DNA of 64,000 nucleotides from the NCBI GenBank assembly GCA_020621405.1, contig JAHRYN010000001.1:529454-593453 (forward strand), read 5' to 3'. This DNA comes from Betaproteobacteria bacterium. Lineage in GTDB: Bacteria > Pseudomonadota > Gammaproteobacteria > Burkholderiales > Rhodocyclaceae. The notes under the pieces were generated by a model that was not told the origin of the DNA, made no database searches, and was given only the letters and a program-made list of their open reading frames with translations. Positions 1 to 8,194 of the stretch are shown here, in pieces (within the stretch, counting starts at the first letter, position 1; each line of letters begins with the position of its first letter). The translations under genes and the position numbers were made by a program.

Positions 1-1
1 G

Positions 2-1558
2 CTGAACGAGAAGCGCGCCGACATCAATGCGATCGAACTGCGTCACAAGGTCAATCTGGTGCTGATCCCGAACAAGCACCTGGAAACGCCGGCGCATGAA
101 ATCACCCGCCTGCGCCACGACCAGCTGAATCTGGAAGGTGCGGCTCCGCCCTCCTACCAGATGGCCGTGAATCCGGACGCCGAAAGCTATCAGCCGCCGT
201 CGGCCATTCCGGCCGAAGAGCGTCCGAAGCGCCAGGAAGCCGCCATCAAGCATCTGACGCCGGATCAGCCGGCACCGATGGGCAACGATCCGGTACCGTC
301 GCCCCAGGCCGCTCCGGCGCCGGCAGCCCCGGCGGCGCGCGGGGGCTTGTTCGAGCGTATCGCATCGTGGTTCCGCGGCACCGACGCAGCGCCTGCGCCG
401 GCACCGGCACCGACGACCGAATCCAAGCCTGCGCAGACGCGCGAGCGTGGCCCGCGCAGCGGGGAATCGGGTGAGCGCGGCCGTGGCCGCAACCGTCGCG
501 ATGGACGCGAAGGCCGAGAGGGTCGTGAAGGTCGCGAACCGCGGGAACCGCGCGAAGCACGCGAGCCGCAGAACAAGGGTGAAGGCCGCAGCGAGGGGCC
601 GCGCAAGCCGCGCGAACCGCGTGCGCCGGACCAGGATGGCAACGCGGCAGCCCCGCGCGAACGCCAGCCGCGCGAACCGAAGGAAGCACGCGAGCCGCGT
701 GAGCCCCGTGAACCGCGCGCTCCGCGCGAGCGTGCAGCCAACGACGCCCGCGAACAGCAGCAGGCCGATCTGCCGCTGAATGCCACCACCACTCAGCCGG
801 ATGGCACGCCGCCGGTCGAAGGTGCCGAAGGCGCCGCACCGCGCAGCCGTCGCCGTCGTGGTGGTCGTCGCGAACGAGGCGAACGCCGTCCGGATGCAGT
901 CGAAGGAGGCGCCATCAACGATGTCGCCGCAGTCGAAGGCGAAATCACCGTAGCCAGCACAGCCGCCAACGAGGCACCCGCCCAGCCGGTCGTGTCCGCC
1001 GCTCCGTCGCTTCCGGCCGCAGGGGAAGTCACTGCGTCACCGGAAATCGTCGAAGTGGTCATTGAGGAAGTTGTTCCGGCAGCAACGGCGGAAGCCGTCG
1101 TGCCAGCGGCCGAGGCTGTGGTCGTCGAAGCGGCGGCTGAAGCTGCTGTCGTCGCTCCGGTCGAGGCAGCCCAACCGGCTGCCGCCATCGAGGTGACCGA
1201 ATCCGTCGCGGCAGCCGTCGAGACGCCGGCACCGTCGGAACCGGCAGCCGTCGAGCCGGAACCGATCGCTGCAAACGTGACGCCGCTGAACGACAGCAGC
1301 GAGTCCACGCTGGTTCGTGCCATGGAAAGCTTCGGTTCGGTTCCCGCTCGGGCGGAACCGGCGCCTTCAGCCGCTCCGGAGGTCGATCTGCAGAGCACAC
1401 TGGCCAGCAGTGGTCTGGTACTGGTGGAGACGCAGACCAGCCTGATCGCCGACAGCGCACCGGCCATCAGCGAACAGCCGCAGGCAGGCCGCCGCCGCCG
1501 TCAGGCACCGGTGATCAGCAATGAGCCGATGCAGCAGGTGGAAACGCGCGGCGAGTAA
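2..1558 (+). CDS. rne: Ribonuclease E, C-terminal part (5' truncated by window edge)
   Basis: The reading frame is open from base 2 and runs 518 residues to TAA. The catalytic N-terminal half lies outside the window. The visible start (a helical stretch ending in a VLIPN-type motif followed by LETP) matches the end of the RNase E/G catalytic region that precedes the Zn-link and small domain. The rest is the low-complexity scaffold: an Arg/Glu/Pro-rich stretch of REP and GRE repeats at about residues 145-250, an RSRRRRGGRR cluster near residue 275, then a long Ala/Val/Glu-rich segment and a final GRRRRQ patch. In the family this half binds RNA and docks degradosome partners; partner sites cannot be identified here. 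A strong hairpin terminator follows at once. The identification rests on the N-terminal stretch and the scaffold composition. Confidence 0.9.
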   Translation: MNEKRADINAIELRHKVNLVLIPNKHLETPAHEITRLRHDQLNLEGAAPPSYQMAVNPDAESYQPPSAIPAEERPKRQEAAIKHLTPDQPAPMGNDPVPSPQAAPAPAAPAARGGLFERIASWFRGTDAAPAPAPAPTTESKPAQTRERGPRSGESGERGRGRNRRDGREGREGREGREPREPREAREPQNKGEGRSEGPRKPREPRAPDQDGNAAAPRERQPREPKEAREPREPREPRAPRERAANDAREQQQADLPLNATTTQPDGTPPVEGAEGAAPRSRRRRGGRRERGERRPDAVEGGAINDVAAVEGEITVASTAANEAPAQPVVSAAPSLPAAGEVTASPEIVEVVIEEVVPAATAEAVVPAAEAVVVEAAAEAAVVAPVEAAQPAAAIEVTESVAAAVETPAPSEPAAVEPEPIAANVTPLNDSSESTLVRAMESFGSVPARAEPAPSAAPEVDLQSTLASSGLVLVETQTSLIADSAPAISEQPQAGRRRRQAPVISNEPMQQVETRGE

Positions 1559-1573
1559 TCGTCGTGTAGCAGT

Positions 1574-1611
1574 AATGAAAAGGGCCCGGTTTGCACCGGG
1601 CCCTTTTCATT
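1574..1611 (+). terminator. Intrinsic, probably bidirectional terminator after rne
   Basis: A near-perfect 17-bp stem with a TTGC loop (1591-1594) has GGGCCCGGT / ACCGGGCCC at its core, flanked by AAAA on the left arm and TTTT on the right. It lies 16 bases after the rne stop. The A/T-rich flanks make it usable in both directions, so it can also end the leftward ttcA/phosphatase transcript, whose last stop is at 1679. Confidence 0.85.
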
Positions 1612-1678
1612 TCAGCGCCTTATTTTTTGTTGATCCTGCAAACGGGATCTCTACTCCCCGTTGCCCGCAACCGCTTGG

Positions 1679-2149
1679 TTACCCCAGACGCCGCTTCAGA
1701 TCGTTCACCAGCCCCTCGGCCGCATCCTCGATCAGATCCAGTACGCGCTCGAAGCCGGCCGGCCCGCCGTAGTAGGGGTCGGGCACTTCATCCTCGTCGA
1801 AACGCTCGGCGTGTTGCAGGAACAGGGCCAGCTTGTGGCGCAGCTCGTCCGGACAGCTGCGCTCGAGATTGCGCAGGTTGTCGCGGTCCATCGCATAGAT
1901 CAGGTCGTACTGCAGGAAATCGTCTGCACTGACCCGACGGGCACGGATGCGCGACAGGTCCACACCGCGCGCGGCGGCCACTTCCTGCGCCCGTTTGTCG
2001 GGGCGGCTGCCCATATGGTGGGCGTGGGTGCCGGCCGATGCGACATCGACCCGCCCGCCCAGTCCGGCCGCCTCCAGCCGCGCACGCACGACGCCTTCGG
2101 CGGTCGGCGAACGGCAGATGTTGCCCATGCAGCAGAACAGGATGCGCAT
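1679..2149 (-). CDS. Low-molecular-weight protein-tyrosine phosphatase
   Basis: This 156-residue cytoplasmic phosphatase hydrolyses phosphotyrosine on proteins. The family P-loop C-x5-R is at the N-terminus: CMGNICRS, with nucleophile Cys7 and Arg13. The general-acid loop DPYYGG lies near residue 120. The open frame extends further upstream (to 2314), but the ATG at 2149 places the P-loop at the usual distance from the N-terminus, and the upstream extension looks like a frame shadow of ttcA. It is 43 bases downstream of ttcA on the same strand and probably co-transcribed. Proteins of this size act either as general LMW-PTPs or as partners of exopolysaccharide tyrosine kinases. No kinase or polysaccharide gene is adjacent, so the substrate is unknown. 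Confidence 0.93.
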   Translation of the reverse strand: MRILFCCMGNICRSPTAEGVVRARLEAAGLGGRVDVASAGTHAHHMGSRPDKRAQEVAAARGVDLSRIRARRVSADDFLQYDLIYAMDRDNLRNLERSCPDELRHKLALFLQHAERFDEDEVPDPYYGGPAGFERVLDLIEDAAEGLVNDLKRRLG

Positions 2150-2192
2150 GTCAGCGTTCCGGGAAGCACGCGGCGGTCGGCGCATCCATCGT

Positions 2193-3137
2193 TCAAGCAC
2201 AGCCGCCGCCCGCGGCGATGTCCAGGCGCACCGGTATGCCGCCGACGGCCTCTTCATCCACCCATGACCGTGCCGGCAGATCCGGCGGATCGAAGGCGGT
2301 ATCGCCCTCATCAACCACGCTGCCCGGCTTCAGGCCGGCGAAGTCGAACAGCTTCGAATCCGCAAGATGCGACGGCACGACGTTGCGCATGGACGTTGCC
2401 ATCGACTCGATGCGCCCCGGATACATCCGTGCCCACTCCTGCAGCATCGCCTTGACCTGCTTGCGCTGCGCGTTTTCCAGCGAACCGCAGAGGTTGCACG
2501 GAATGATCGGATAGGCCATCACGCGGGCGAAGCGCTCGATGTCGCGCTCGGTACAGTAGGCCAGCGGACGGATGACGATGTGCCGGCCGTCGTCGCTGAC
2601 CAGCTTGGGCGGCATCGACTTGATCTTGCCGCCGAAGAACATGTTGAGGAACAGCGTTTCCAGCAGGTCGTCGCGATGGTGGCCGAGCGCGATCTTGGTC
2701 GCGCCGAGCTCGCTTGCCACCCGGTAGATGATGCCCCGGCGCAGCCGCGAACACAGGCCGCAGGTGGTCTTGCCTTCGGGAATCTTGTCCTTGACGATCG
2801 AATAGGTGTCTTCGGTCTCGATCCGGTATTCGACGCCGATCGACTTGAAGTACTCCGGCAGGATGTGATCCGGAAACCCCGGCTGCTTCTGGTCCAGATT
2901 GAAGGCGATCAGGCGGAAATTCACCGGTGCGCGCTCCTTCAGGCCGCGCAGCAGTTCCAGCATCGTGTACGAATCCTTGCCGCCGGACATGCACACCATG
3001 ATCACGTCGCCGTCCTCGATCATCGAGTAGTCGGCGATCGCCTGCCCGGTCGCCCGCTCGAGGCGCTTGCGGAATTTCAGGAAGGTGTTCGACAAGGGTT
3101 CTGCTGTGGACGGTGGGGACGACAATACCTGCGACAT
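2193..3137 (-). CDS. ttcA: tRNA 2-thiocytidine(32) synthetase TtcA
   Basis: TtcA is a 314-residue ATP-pyrophosphatase that thiolates C32 of tRNA using a [4Fe-4S] cluster. The PP-loop SGGKDS is at residues 51-56. Two Cys-x2-Cys pairs are visible: CGLC (126-129) and CNLC (214-217), the cluster-binding pattern of the TtcA family. GHHRDD follows at about 152-157. The start was placed at the ATG at 3137; an upstream in-frame extension to 3296 has no family similarity. The gene diverges from the exported-protein gene at 3336, leaving a 198-bp shared promoter region. Its sulfur donor would be IscS, also encoded in this window. Confidence 0.96.
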   Translation of the reverse strand: MSQVLSSPPSTAEPLSNTFLKFRKRLERATGQAIADYSMIEDGDVIMVCMSGGKDSYTMLELLRGLKERAPVNFRLIAFNLDQKQPGFPDHILPEYFKSIGVEYRIETEDTYSIVKDKIPEGKTTCGLCSRLRRGIIYRVASELGATKIALGHHRDDLLETLFLNMFFGGKIKSMPPKLVSDDGRHIVIRPLAYCTERDIERFARVMAYPIIPCNLCGSLENAQRKQVKAMLQEWARMYPGRIESMATSMRNVVPSHLADSKLFDFAGLKPGSVVDEGDTAFDPPDLPARSWVDEEAVGGIPVRLDIAAGGGCA

Positions 3138-3335
3138 GAGGGTCAGGCGCGACGCGCGCGCATGGGATCGGAAGCCCGAATTATAGCCGGCCGCCCCGCT
3201 GCCCGCCCCGTGACAACCTGCCCGCTGCGGACGCCGGAAGCGCACCCGGCGGCAAGACACGGTGCCATTGATCGCGTCCGCGTGCGCCATTCGCATAGAA
3301 TCGGCCTACTACGTCGACATGACCGCCGGCCGTCA

Positions 3336-4010
3336 ATGTTCAGAACCGCCTGTTTCCTCGTCCTGCTGCTGCTCGCCCGGATGGCTGGCGCGCAGGCCAT
3401 AACCGCCCCCTCTTTCGACCGCGTCTCCGACACCTCGCGCATCGTGCTGATGCCGCTGGATGTCGAACTGTTCTCGATCAGCGCAGGCGGCGTACCGGAA
3501 CCACAGGCGCAATGGACCAGCATGGCGCTGGAACATCTGCGCGCCTCGCTGCAGAGACGCGAATCGTCGATGGGAAACGATCTGGCGGAAGCTGACCAGA
3601 ACGATCCCGCGGTGACAACACTCAATCATCTGCACGGCGCGGTGGCCAGCGCGATCGCGCTGCATCACTACACCCCGGCCTACGTACTGCCGACCAAGAA
3701 GAAACAGCTCGTCTGGCACATCGGCGCCGACACCGCGCCGCTGCGCGCCAGGACCGGCGCCGACTACGCGCTTTTCCTGTACGTCCGCGACAGTTATGCC
3801 ACCACCGAACGCAAGGCGGCCATCGTGCTCGGCGCCCTGCTCGGCGTCGGCATGGGCGGCGGCATCCAGATCGGCTACGCGTCGCTGGTCGACCTCCGGA
3901 GCGGCGAGGTCGTATGGTTCAACCGCCTGCTGCGCGGTACCGGCGACCTGCGCGAGGAAGGGCCGGCGGAAGAGACGATCGACGCGTTGCTGGATCAATT
4001 CCCGCGCTGA
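3336..4010 (+). CDS. Exported protein of unknown function
   Basis: This is a 224-residue protein with a clear Sec signal peptide: hydrophobic CFLVLLLLA followed by an AGAQA-like cleavage site near residue 20. The mature part has a Gly-rich hydrophobic stretch at about residues 161-181 (IVLGALLGVGMGGG) and ends EETIDALLDQFPR. I do not recognise a named family. The frame stays open far upstream (antisense to ttcA), but the ATG at 3336 is the only start that gives a signal peptide. The next gene begins 1 base after its stop, so it heads a tightly packed operon with an M48 peptidase and a lipoprotein. An envelope role is likely from context only. Confidence 0.75.
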   Translation: MFRTACFLVLLLLARMAGAQAITAPSFDRVSDTSRIVLMPLDVELFSISAGGVPEPQAQWTSMALEHLRASLQRRESSMGNDLAEADQNDPAVTTLNHLHGAVASAIALHHYTPAYVLPTKKKQLVWHIGADTAPLRARTGADYALFLYVRDSYATTERKAAIVLGALLGVGMGGGIQIGYASLVDLRSGEVVWFNRLLRGTGDLREEGPAEETIDALLDQFPR

Positions 4011-4011
4011 C

Positions 4012-5181
4012 ATGCGCCGTCGAGACCTCATCTGCGGTGTTGGCGCAGGCGCTCTGGCGGCCCTGCTGCCGGCCGGCGTGCGCGGCGAATTCGTGTCGCC
4101 GCCCCGCTTCGAGCGCCCGGACATCGACAGCGACGAAGGCGGCCTGTGGGCGCTGATGGACCGTGAAGAAGACAGGCTGCGGCAGTCGCGCTTCCTGTTC
4201 GGCGACGCGACGCTGCAGCGCTACGTCGCCGATGTCGCCTGCCGGCTGGCCGGCGAGCACTGCCCCGACATGCGCGTCTATCTGCTGCGCACGCCCTACT
4301 TCAACGCCAGCATGGCGCCCAACGGCATGATGCAGGTGTGGAGCGGGCTGCTGCTGCGCGCAGCGAACGAAGCCCAGCTGGCGGCCGTGCTGGCGCACGA
4401 GATCGGCCACTATCTGAGGCGCCACAGCCTGGAACGGCTGCGCGACACGCGCTCGAAGTCCGCGCTGGCCCAGTTCCTCGGCATGGCCTTCGGCGTCGCC
4501 GGCGCCGGTTCGGTCGGCCAGATCGCGCAGCTGGGCGTGATGGCCAGCCTGTTTTCGTTCAGCCGCGACAACGAGCGCGAAGCGGACGCCATCGGCCTGG
4601 AACTGATGCACCGTGCAGGCTACGACGCGGCCGAAGCATCGAAGGTGTGGGCGCAGCTTATCGACGAAAACGCGGGCGAAGACAGTGGCGGCACCCTGCT
4701 GTTCGCGACACACCCCGCAGCCGACGAACGCCGGCGGACGCTCGCGGCGGCGGCCGAGCAGCTGAAGTCCGCCGGTTCATCCGGCGAGGCACACACCGAT
4801 CGCTACCGCACGCACATCGCACCGTTCCGCCTGCCGATGTTGCAGGACGAGCTGCGCCGCCGCGTACCGGACAGCTCGCTGCGCCTGTTCGACCGGCTGA
4901 TGACCAGCCAGGGACGCGACGGCGAGCTGCTGTACGCCCGCGCCGAAGCACTGAAGGCCCGCGCCCGCCCCGAAGACATCGAGCAGGCGCTGGCCGCACT
5001 GACCGAAGCCGACACCCGGTCCGACCGGCCGCCGGAAGCCTTGCGCCTGCGCGGACAGATACTGCGCGCCCGCGGCGACAGCGACGGTGCACGCGACGCC
5101 TATCGCCAGTACCTGGAACTCCGCCCGACGGCGCCTGACGCGCCGATGATACGCAGCTACATCGAGGCCACACCGCCGTGA
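4012..5181 (+). CDS. Periplasmic M48-family metallopeptidase with C-terminal TPR-like tail
   Basis: This 389-residue zinc peptidase is related to BepA/YfgC and LoiP. The N-terminus MRRRDLICG plus a hydrophobic stretch ending AGVRG resembles a twin-arginine signal, which would allow zinc loading before export. The zinc motif HEIGH is at residues 129-133 and the third ligand lies in NEREAD (187-192). A THPAADERR segment after the catalytic core is typical of M48C proteins. Residues beyond about 280 are helical repeats ending in a TPR-like unit (ALRLRGQILRARGDSDGARD). The family acts in outer-membrane protein quality control; this substrate is inferred, not shown. The stop overlaps the next start by four bases (GTGA), so the downstream lipoprotein is translationally coupled. 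Confidence 0.93.
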   Translation: MRRRDLICGVGAGALAALLPAGVRGEFVSPPRFERPDIDSDEGGLWALMDREEDRLRQSRFLFGDATLQRYVADVACRLAGEHCPDMRVYLLRTPYFNASMAPNGMMQVWSGLLLRAANEAQLAAVLAHEIGHYLRRHSLERLRDTRSKSALAQFLGMAFGVAGAGSVGQIAQLGVMASLFSFSRDNEREADAIGLELMHRAGYDAAEASKVWAQLIDENAGEDSGGTLLFATHPAADERRRTLAAAAEQLKSAGSSGEAHTDRYRTHIAPFRLPMLQDELRRRVPDSSLRLFDRLMTSQGRDGELLYARAEALKARARPEDIEQALAALTEADTRSDRPPEALRLRGQILRARGDSDGARDAYRQYLELRPTAPDAPMIRSYIEATPP

Positions 5182-5765
5182 AAAAGACCGTCCTGATCGT
5201 CGTCACCCTCCTGCTGTCCGGATGCGCCAGCGCCGTCTTCACCCCGGTCGCCATCGACGGCGTGCGGGTGCGCGAACGCATGGAGATTCAGACCGACGGC
5301 GACTGGAACCGCTTCACGCCGACCGGCGTCAAGCACCGTGAAATCTGGACGCAGCACGGCGTCACGCTCGACCAGCTGGTGTTCTTCGCCGGCGTCGCAG
5401 ACGGGGTTCCGCTCGACGACCTGGCGCCGCGCGAGCGCAAGACGCCGAAGTTCAGGGCATCGATGTCGCCGGAGGACGTGGTCGGACTGGTCGAAACCAT
5501 GCTCGCCGGCAGCGGTGGCCATTTCGAACTGCGCACCCTGGCACCGGCCAAGGTGTCGGACGTGCCGGGCTTCCGCTTCGACTTCGACTACACCGGACAC
5601 ACCGACGAGGTCGAACGCACCGGCACGGCCATCGGCGCCATCGTCGACGGCAGGCTCTATCTGATGATGTATGTCGCGCCGCGCGGCCACTACTACGACC
5701 TCGGGCAGCCCGGCGCGGCGCGCCTGATGAACAGCCTGCGCATCATCCCGGCGCAGGCGAAGTAG
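5178..5765 (+). CDS. Predicted outer-membrane lipoprotein, unknown function
   Basis: This is a 195-residue protein starting at GTG (5178), overlapping the M48 gene by GTGA. The N-terminus has a lipoprotein signal with lipobox LLSGC, lipidated Cys at 16. Residue +2 is Ala, which by the usual sorting rule favours the outer membrane. The mature domain contains a long central beta-rich stretch and ends MNSLRIIPAQAK. I recognise no catalytic motif and no named family. It is translationally coupled to a periplasmic protease and preceded by another exported protein, so a shared envelope role is a fair inference. Confidence 0.8.
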   Translation: MKKTVLIVVTLLLSGCASAVFTPVAIDGVRVRERMEIQTDGDWNRFTPTGVKHREIWTQHGVTLDQLVFFAGVADGVPLDDLAPRERKTPKFRASMSPEDVVGLVETMLAGSGGHFELRTLAPAKVSDVPGFRFDFDYTGHTDEVERTGTAIGAIVDGRLYLMMYVAPRGHYYDLGQPGAARLMNSLRIIPAQAK

Positions 5766-5850
5766 CAGCGCGCCCGGCGCAGCATCCAGGGCGCGACTTG
5801 CCGCGTAGAACGTGGCACAGTCGAATCGAGGTCCTTTCCGGGAGCCGTCC

Positions 5851-6291
5851 ATGTCGCGTTTTCTGAAATCCGTCCTGTTCCGCCTTGCCGCGGCCGTGAT
5901 GCTGGCCGCCTCGGTGCCGGCACATGCAGGCGAGCTGTCGGCCGCCGACGCGAAACAGATCCGCGCCGTCATCGAGGCACAGCTGGCCGCCTTCGCGGCG
6001 GACGACGCCCAGCGTGCGCTGTCCTACGCCGCACCCGACATCCGGCAGCGCTACAGCGAATCCGAACGCTTCCTGAAAATGGTGCGCGAGCACTACCCGG
6101 TGGTGTACCGGCACGCGTCGGTCGGCTTCCTGCCGCCGGAGGTCGAGGACGACGAAGTGTTCCAGGCGGTCGAAATGTCGGACGCCAACGGCGTGCTCTG
6201 GGTCGCGATCTACCGCATGGGACGGCTCGAGGACGGCCAGTGGCGCATCATGGGCTGCCGCGTCGTCGCCGGCGAAGGTCAGGCGATCTGA
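5851..6291 (+). CDS. Exported DUF4864-type protein
   Basis: This 146-residue protein has a Sec signal peptide (hydrophobic LAAAVMLAASVPAHA, cleavage near residue 26). The mature part shows the pattern of small NTF2-like DUF4864 proteins: a helix with IRAVIEAQLAAFAADDAQRALSYA, then IRQRYSESERFLKMVRE and a C-terminal beta region ending GQWRIMGCRV. No enzyme activity is known for the family. The ATG at 5851 is used because it gives the signal peptide; the upstream in-frame extension to 5812 would mask it. It is 85 bases downstream of the lipoprotein gene and may be in the same transcript. Confidence 0.8.
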   Translation: MSRFLKSVLFRLAAAVMLAASVPAHAGELSAADAKQIRAVIEAQLAAFAADDAQRALSYAAPDIRQRYSESERFLKMVREHYPVVYRHASVGFLPPEVEDDEVFQAVEMSDANGVLWVAIYRMGRLEDGQWRIMGCRVVAGEGQAI

Positions 6292-6463
6292 CCTGACTTG
6301 TGCCTCACGGTAAGCCGGCGCGGCACAGTCCGCGACGCCCGGCGGCAGTCGCTGCCACGGATGTCCCTCTCCGACCCGGCACGTGCGTCCTGTGCGACGA
6401 TGCGACCCGTGAACGACGGGGCGTGATCGACGCCAGCCCCGACCGCCAGTCACGGGAGCCCGC

Positions 6464-8113
6464 ATGAACAACATCTACGACCAGCATCTGGAGCGCAACG
6501 CCGCCAACTTCGTGGCGCTGTCGCCGGTCAGTTTCGTCGAACGCAGCGCCGAGGTGTTCGGCGACCTGCCATCAGTGGTGCACGGCCAGCGCCGCTACAC
6601 CTGGGCGCAGACGCACGAGCGCGCCGCCCGCCTTGCCGCGGCATTGCGCGCGCTCGGCGTCGGGCGTGGCAGCACGGTCAGCGTCATGTTGCCGAACACG
6701 CCGGAAATGATCGAGGCGCACTACGCGGTACCCGGGCTCAACGCGGTGCTCAACGCGCTGAACACCCGGCTCGACGCCGCGCTGCTGGCCTGGCAGATGA
6801 ACCACTGCGAAACGCAGGTACTGCTGACCGACCGTGAGTTTTCGGCCGTCATGGCGCCGGCGCTCGACATCCTGCGCAAGGAATTCGGCCGGAATCCGGT
6901 GGTGATCGACGTCGACGACAGCGAATACGCAGGCCACGGCGAACGCCTGGGCAGTCTCGAATACGAAGCCCTGCTCGCTGCGCACCCGCCGCTCGCCCGG
7001 CTCGAAGGGCCGGCCGACGAATGGGATGCCATCGCCGTAAGCTACACGTCGGGCACGACCGGCGACCCGAAGGGCGTGGTCATACACCATCGCGGCGCCT
7101 ACCTGAATGCGGTGTCCAACGTTACGGCCTGGACCATGCCGCACTTCCCGGTCTACCTCTGGACGCTGCCGATGTTCCACTGCAACGGCTGGTGCTTCAC
7201 CTGGACGCTGGCCATGCTGGGCGGCACGCACGTCTGCCTGCGCAGGGTGAACGCCCGGGACATCCTCGACGCCATCCGCACGCATCGCGTCGATCACTAC
7301 TGCGCCGCGCCCATCGTGCACAACCACATCTGCCACGCGCATGCGGAACTGCGGGCCGGCATCGACCACACCGTGCGCGGCCTGGTGGCCGGCGCTGCGC
7401 CACCGGCCGCGATGATAGAAGGCATGGCGCGCATCGGCTTCGACATCACCCATGTCTATGGCCTGACCGAAACCTACGGTCCGGCGGCCGTGTCGGCCAA
7501 ACGCGCGACCTGGGCGCAGGCCGACCTGTCCGAACAGACCCGCCTGAACGGCCGCCAGGGCGTGCGCTATCCGCTGCAGGAAGGCATGACCGTGCTGGAC
7601 CCGGAAACGCTGGTCGAAGTCCCCGCGGACGGCCAGACCATGGGCGAACTGATGTTCCGCGGCAACATCGTGATGAAGGGCTACCTGAAGAATCCCGAAT
7701 CGACCGCCAAGGCCTTCGAGGGCGGCTGGTTCCACACCGGCGACCTCGGCGTCATCGAACCGGACCGCTACGTCAAGATCCGGGACCGCAGCAAGGACAT
7801 CATCATCTCCGGCGGCGAGAACATCAGCTCGCTCGAAGTCGAGGACGTGCTCTACCGCCACCCCGCCGTCGCATCGTGCGCCATCGTCGCGCGTCCGGAC
7901 GAGAAGTGGGGCGAAACGCCACTCGCCTTCATCGAACGCAAGCCGGGCAGCGAGGTCACCGCCGACGAACTGATCGCCCACTGCCGCAGCCTGCTCGCCG
8001 GCTACAAGGTGCCGCGCGAAATCCGCTTCGAGGACATTCCCAAGACCTCGACCGGCAAGATCCAGAAATTTCTGCTGCGAGAACGCGTGAAGTCATCGAG
8101 CGCGATCGGGTAA
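6464..8113 (+). CDS. Fatty acyl-CoA synthetase (AMP-forming)
   Basis: This 549-residue member of the ANL superfamily activates a carboxylic acid to acyl-AMP and then acyl-CoA. The P-loop [11 protein letters not shown] is at residues 194-204. The A5 motif YGLTETYGP, the hinge FHTGDLGV...RDRSKDII and the C-terminal catalytic Lys in TSTGKIQKF are all present. Length and the [13 protein letters not shown] segment resemble the medium/long-chain and methylmercaptopropionate-CoA ligase clade (AlkK/DmdB type). The exact substrate cannot be read from sequence. The gene stands alone: 172 bases separate it from the upstream gene, and the downstream gene runs the other way. Confidence 0.93.
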   Translation: MNNIYDQHLERNAANFVALSPVSFVERSAEVFGDLPSVVHGQRRYTWAQTHERAARLAAALRALGVGRGSTVSVMLPNTPEMIEAHYAVPGLNAVLNALNTRLDAALLAWQMNHCETQVLLTDREFSAVMAPALDILRKEFGRNPVVIDVDDSEYAGHGERLGSLEYEALLAAHPPLARLEGPADEWDAIAVSYTSGTTGDPKGVVIHHRGAYLNAVSNVTAWTMPHFPVYLWTLPMFHCNGWCFTWTLAMLGGTHVCLRRVNARDILDAIRTHRVDHYCAAPIVHNHICHAHAELRAGIDHTVRGLVAGAAPPAAMIEGMARIGFDITHVYGLTETYGPAAVSAKRATWAQADLSEQTRLNGRQGVRYPLQEGMTVLDPETLVEVPADGQTMGELMFRGNIVMKGYLKNPESTAKAFEGGWFHTGDLGVIEPDRYVKIRDRSKDIIISGGENISSLEVEDVLYRHPAVASCAIVARPDEKWGETPLAFIERKPGSEVTADELIAHCRSLLAGYKVPREIRFEDIPKTSTGKIQKFLLRERVKSSSAIG

Positions 8114-8194
8114 GTTTGTATCTTCGCGATTTCTTCGGGCGAGGCGCATCCGGAAAATCCGGAGCAACCCCGGTTCATGGAGATTCCGGATTCT

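Noticed and set aside
485..760. Arg/Glu/Pro repeats in rne as a CRISPR or tandem-repeat array
   Set aside because: The repeats are short, in frame and coding; there are no equal-length repeats with unique spacers anywhere in the window.
2367..3335. 5' extension of the exported protein at 3336
   Set aside because: It lies antisense to ttcA and has no signal peptide; the ATG at 3336 gives one.
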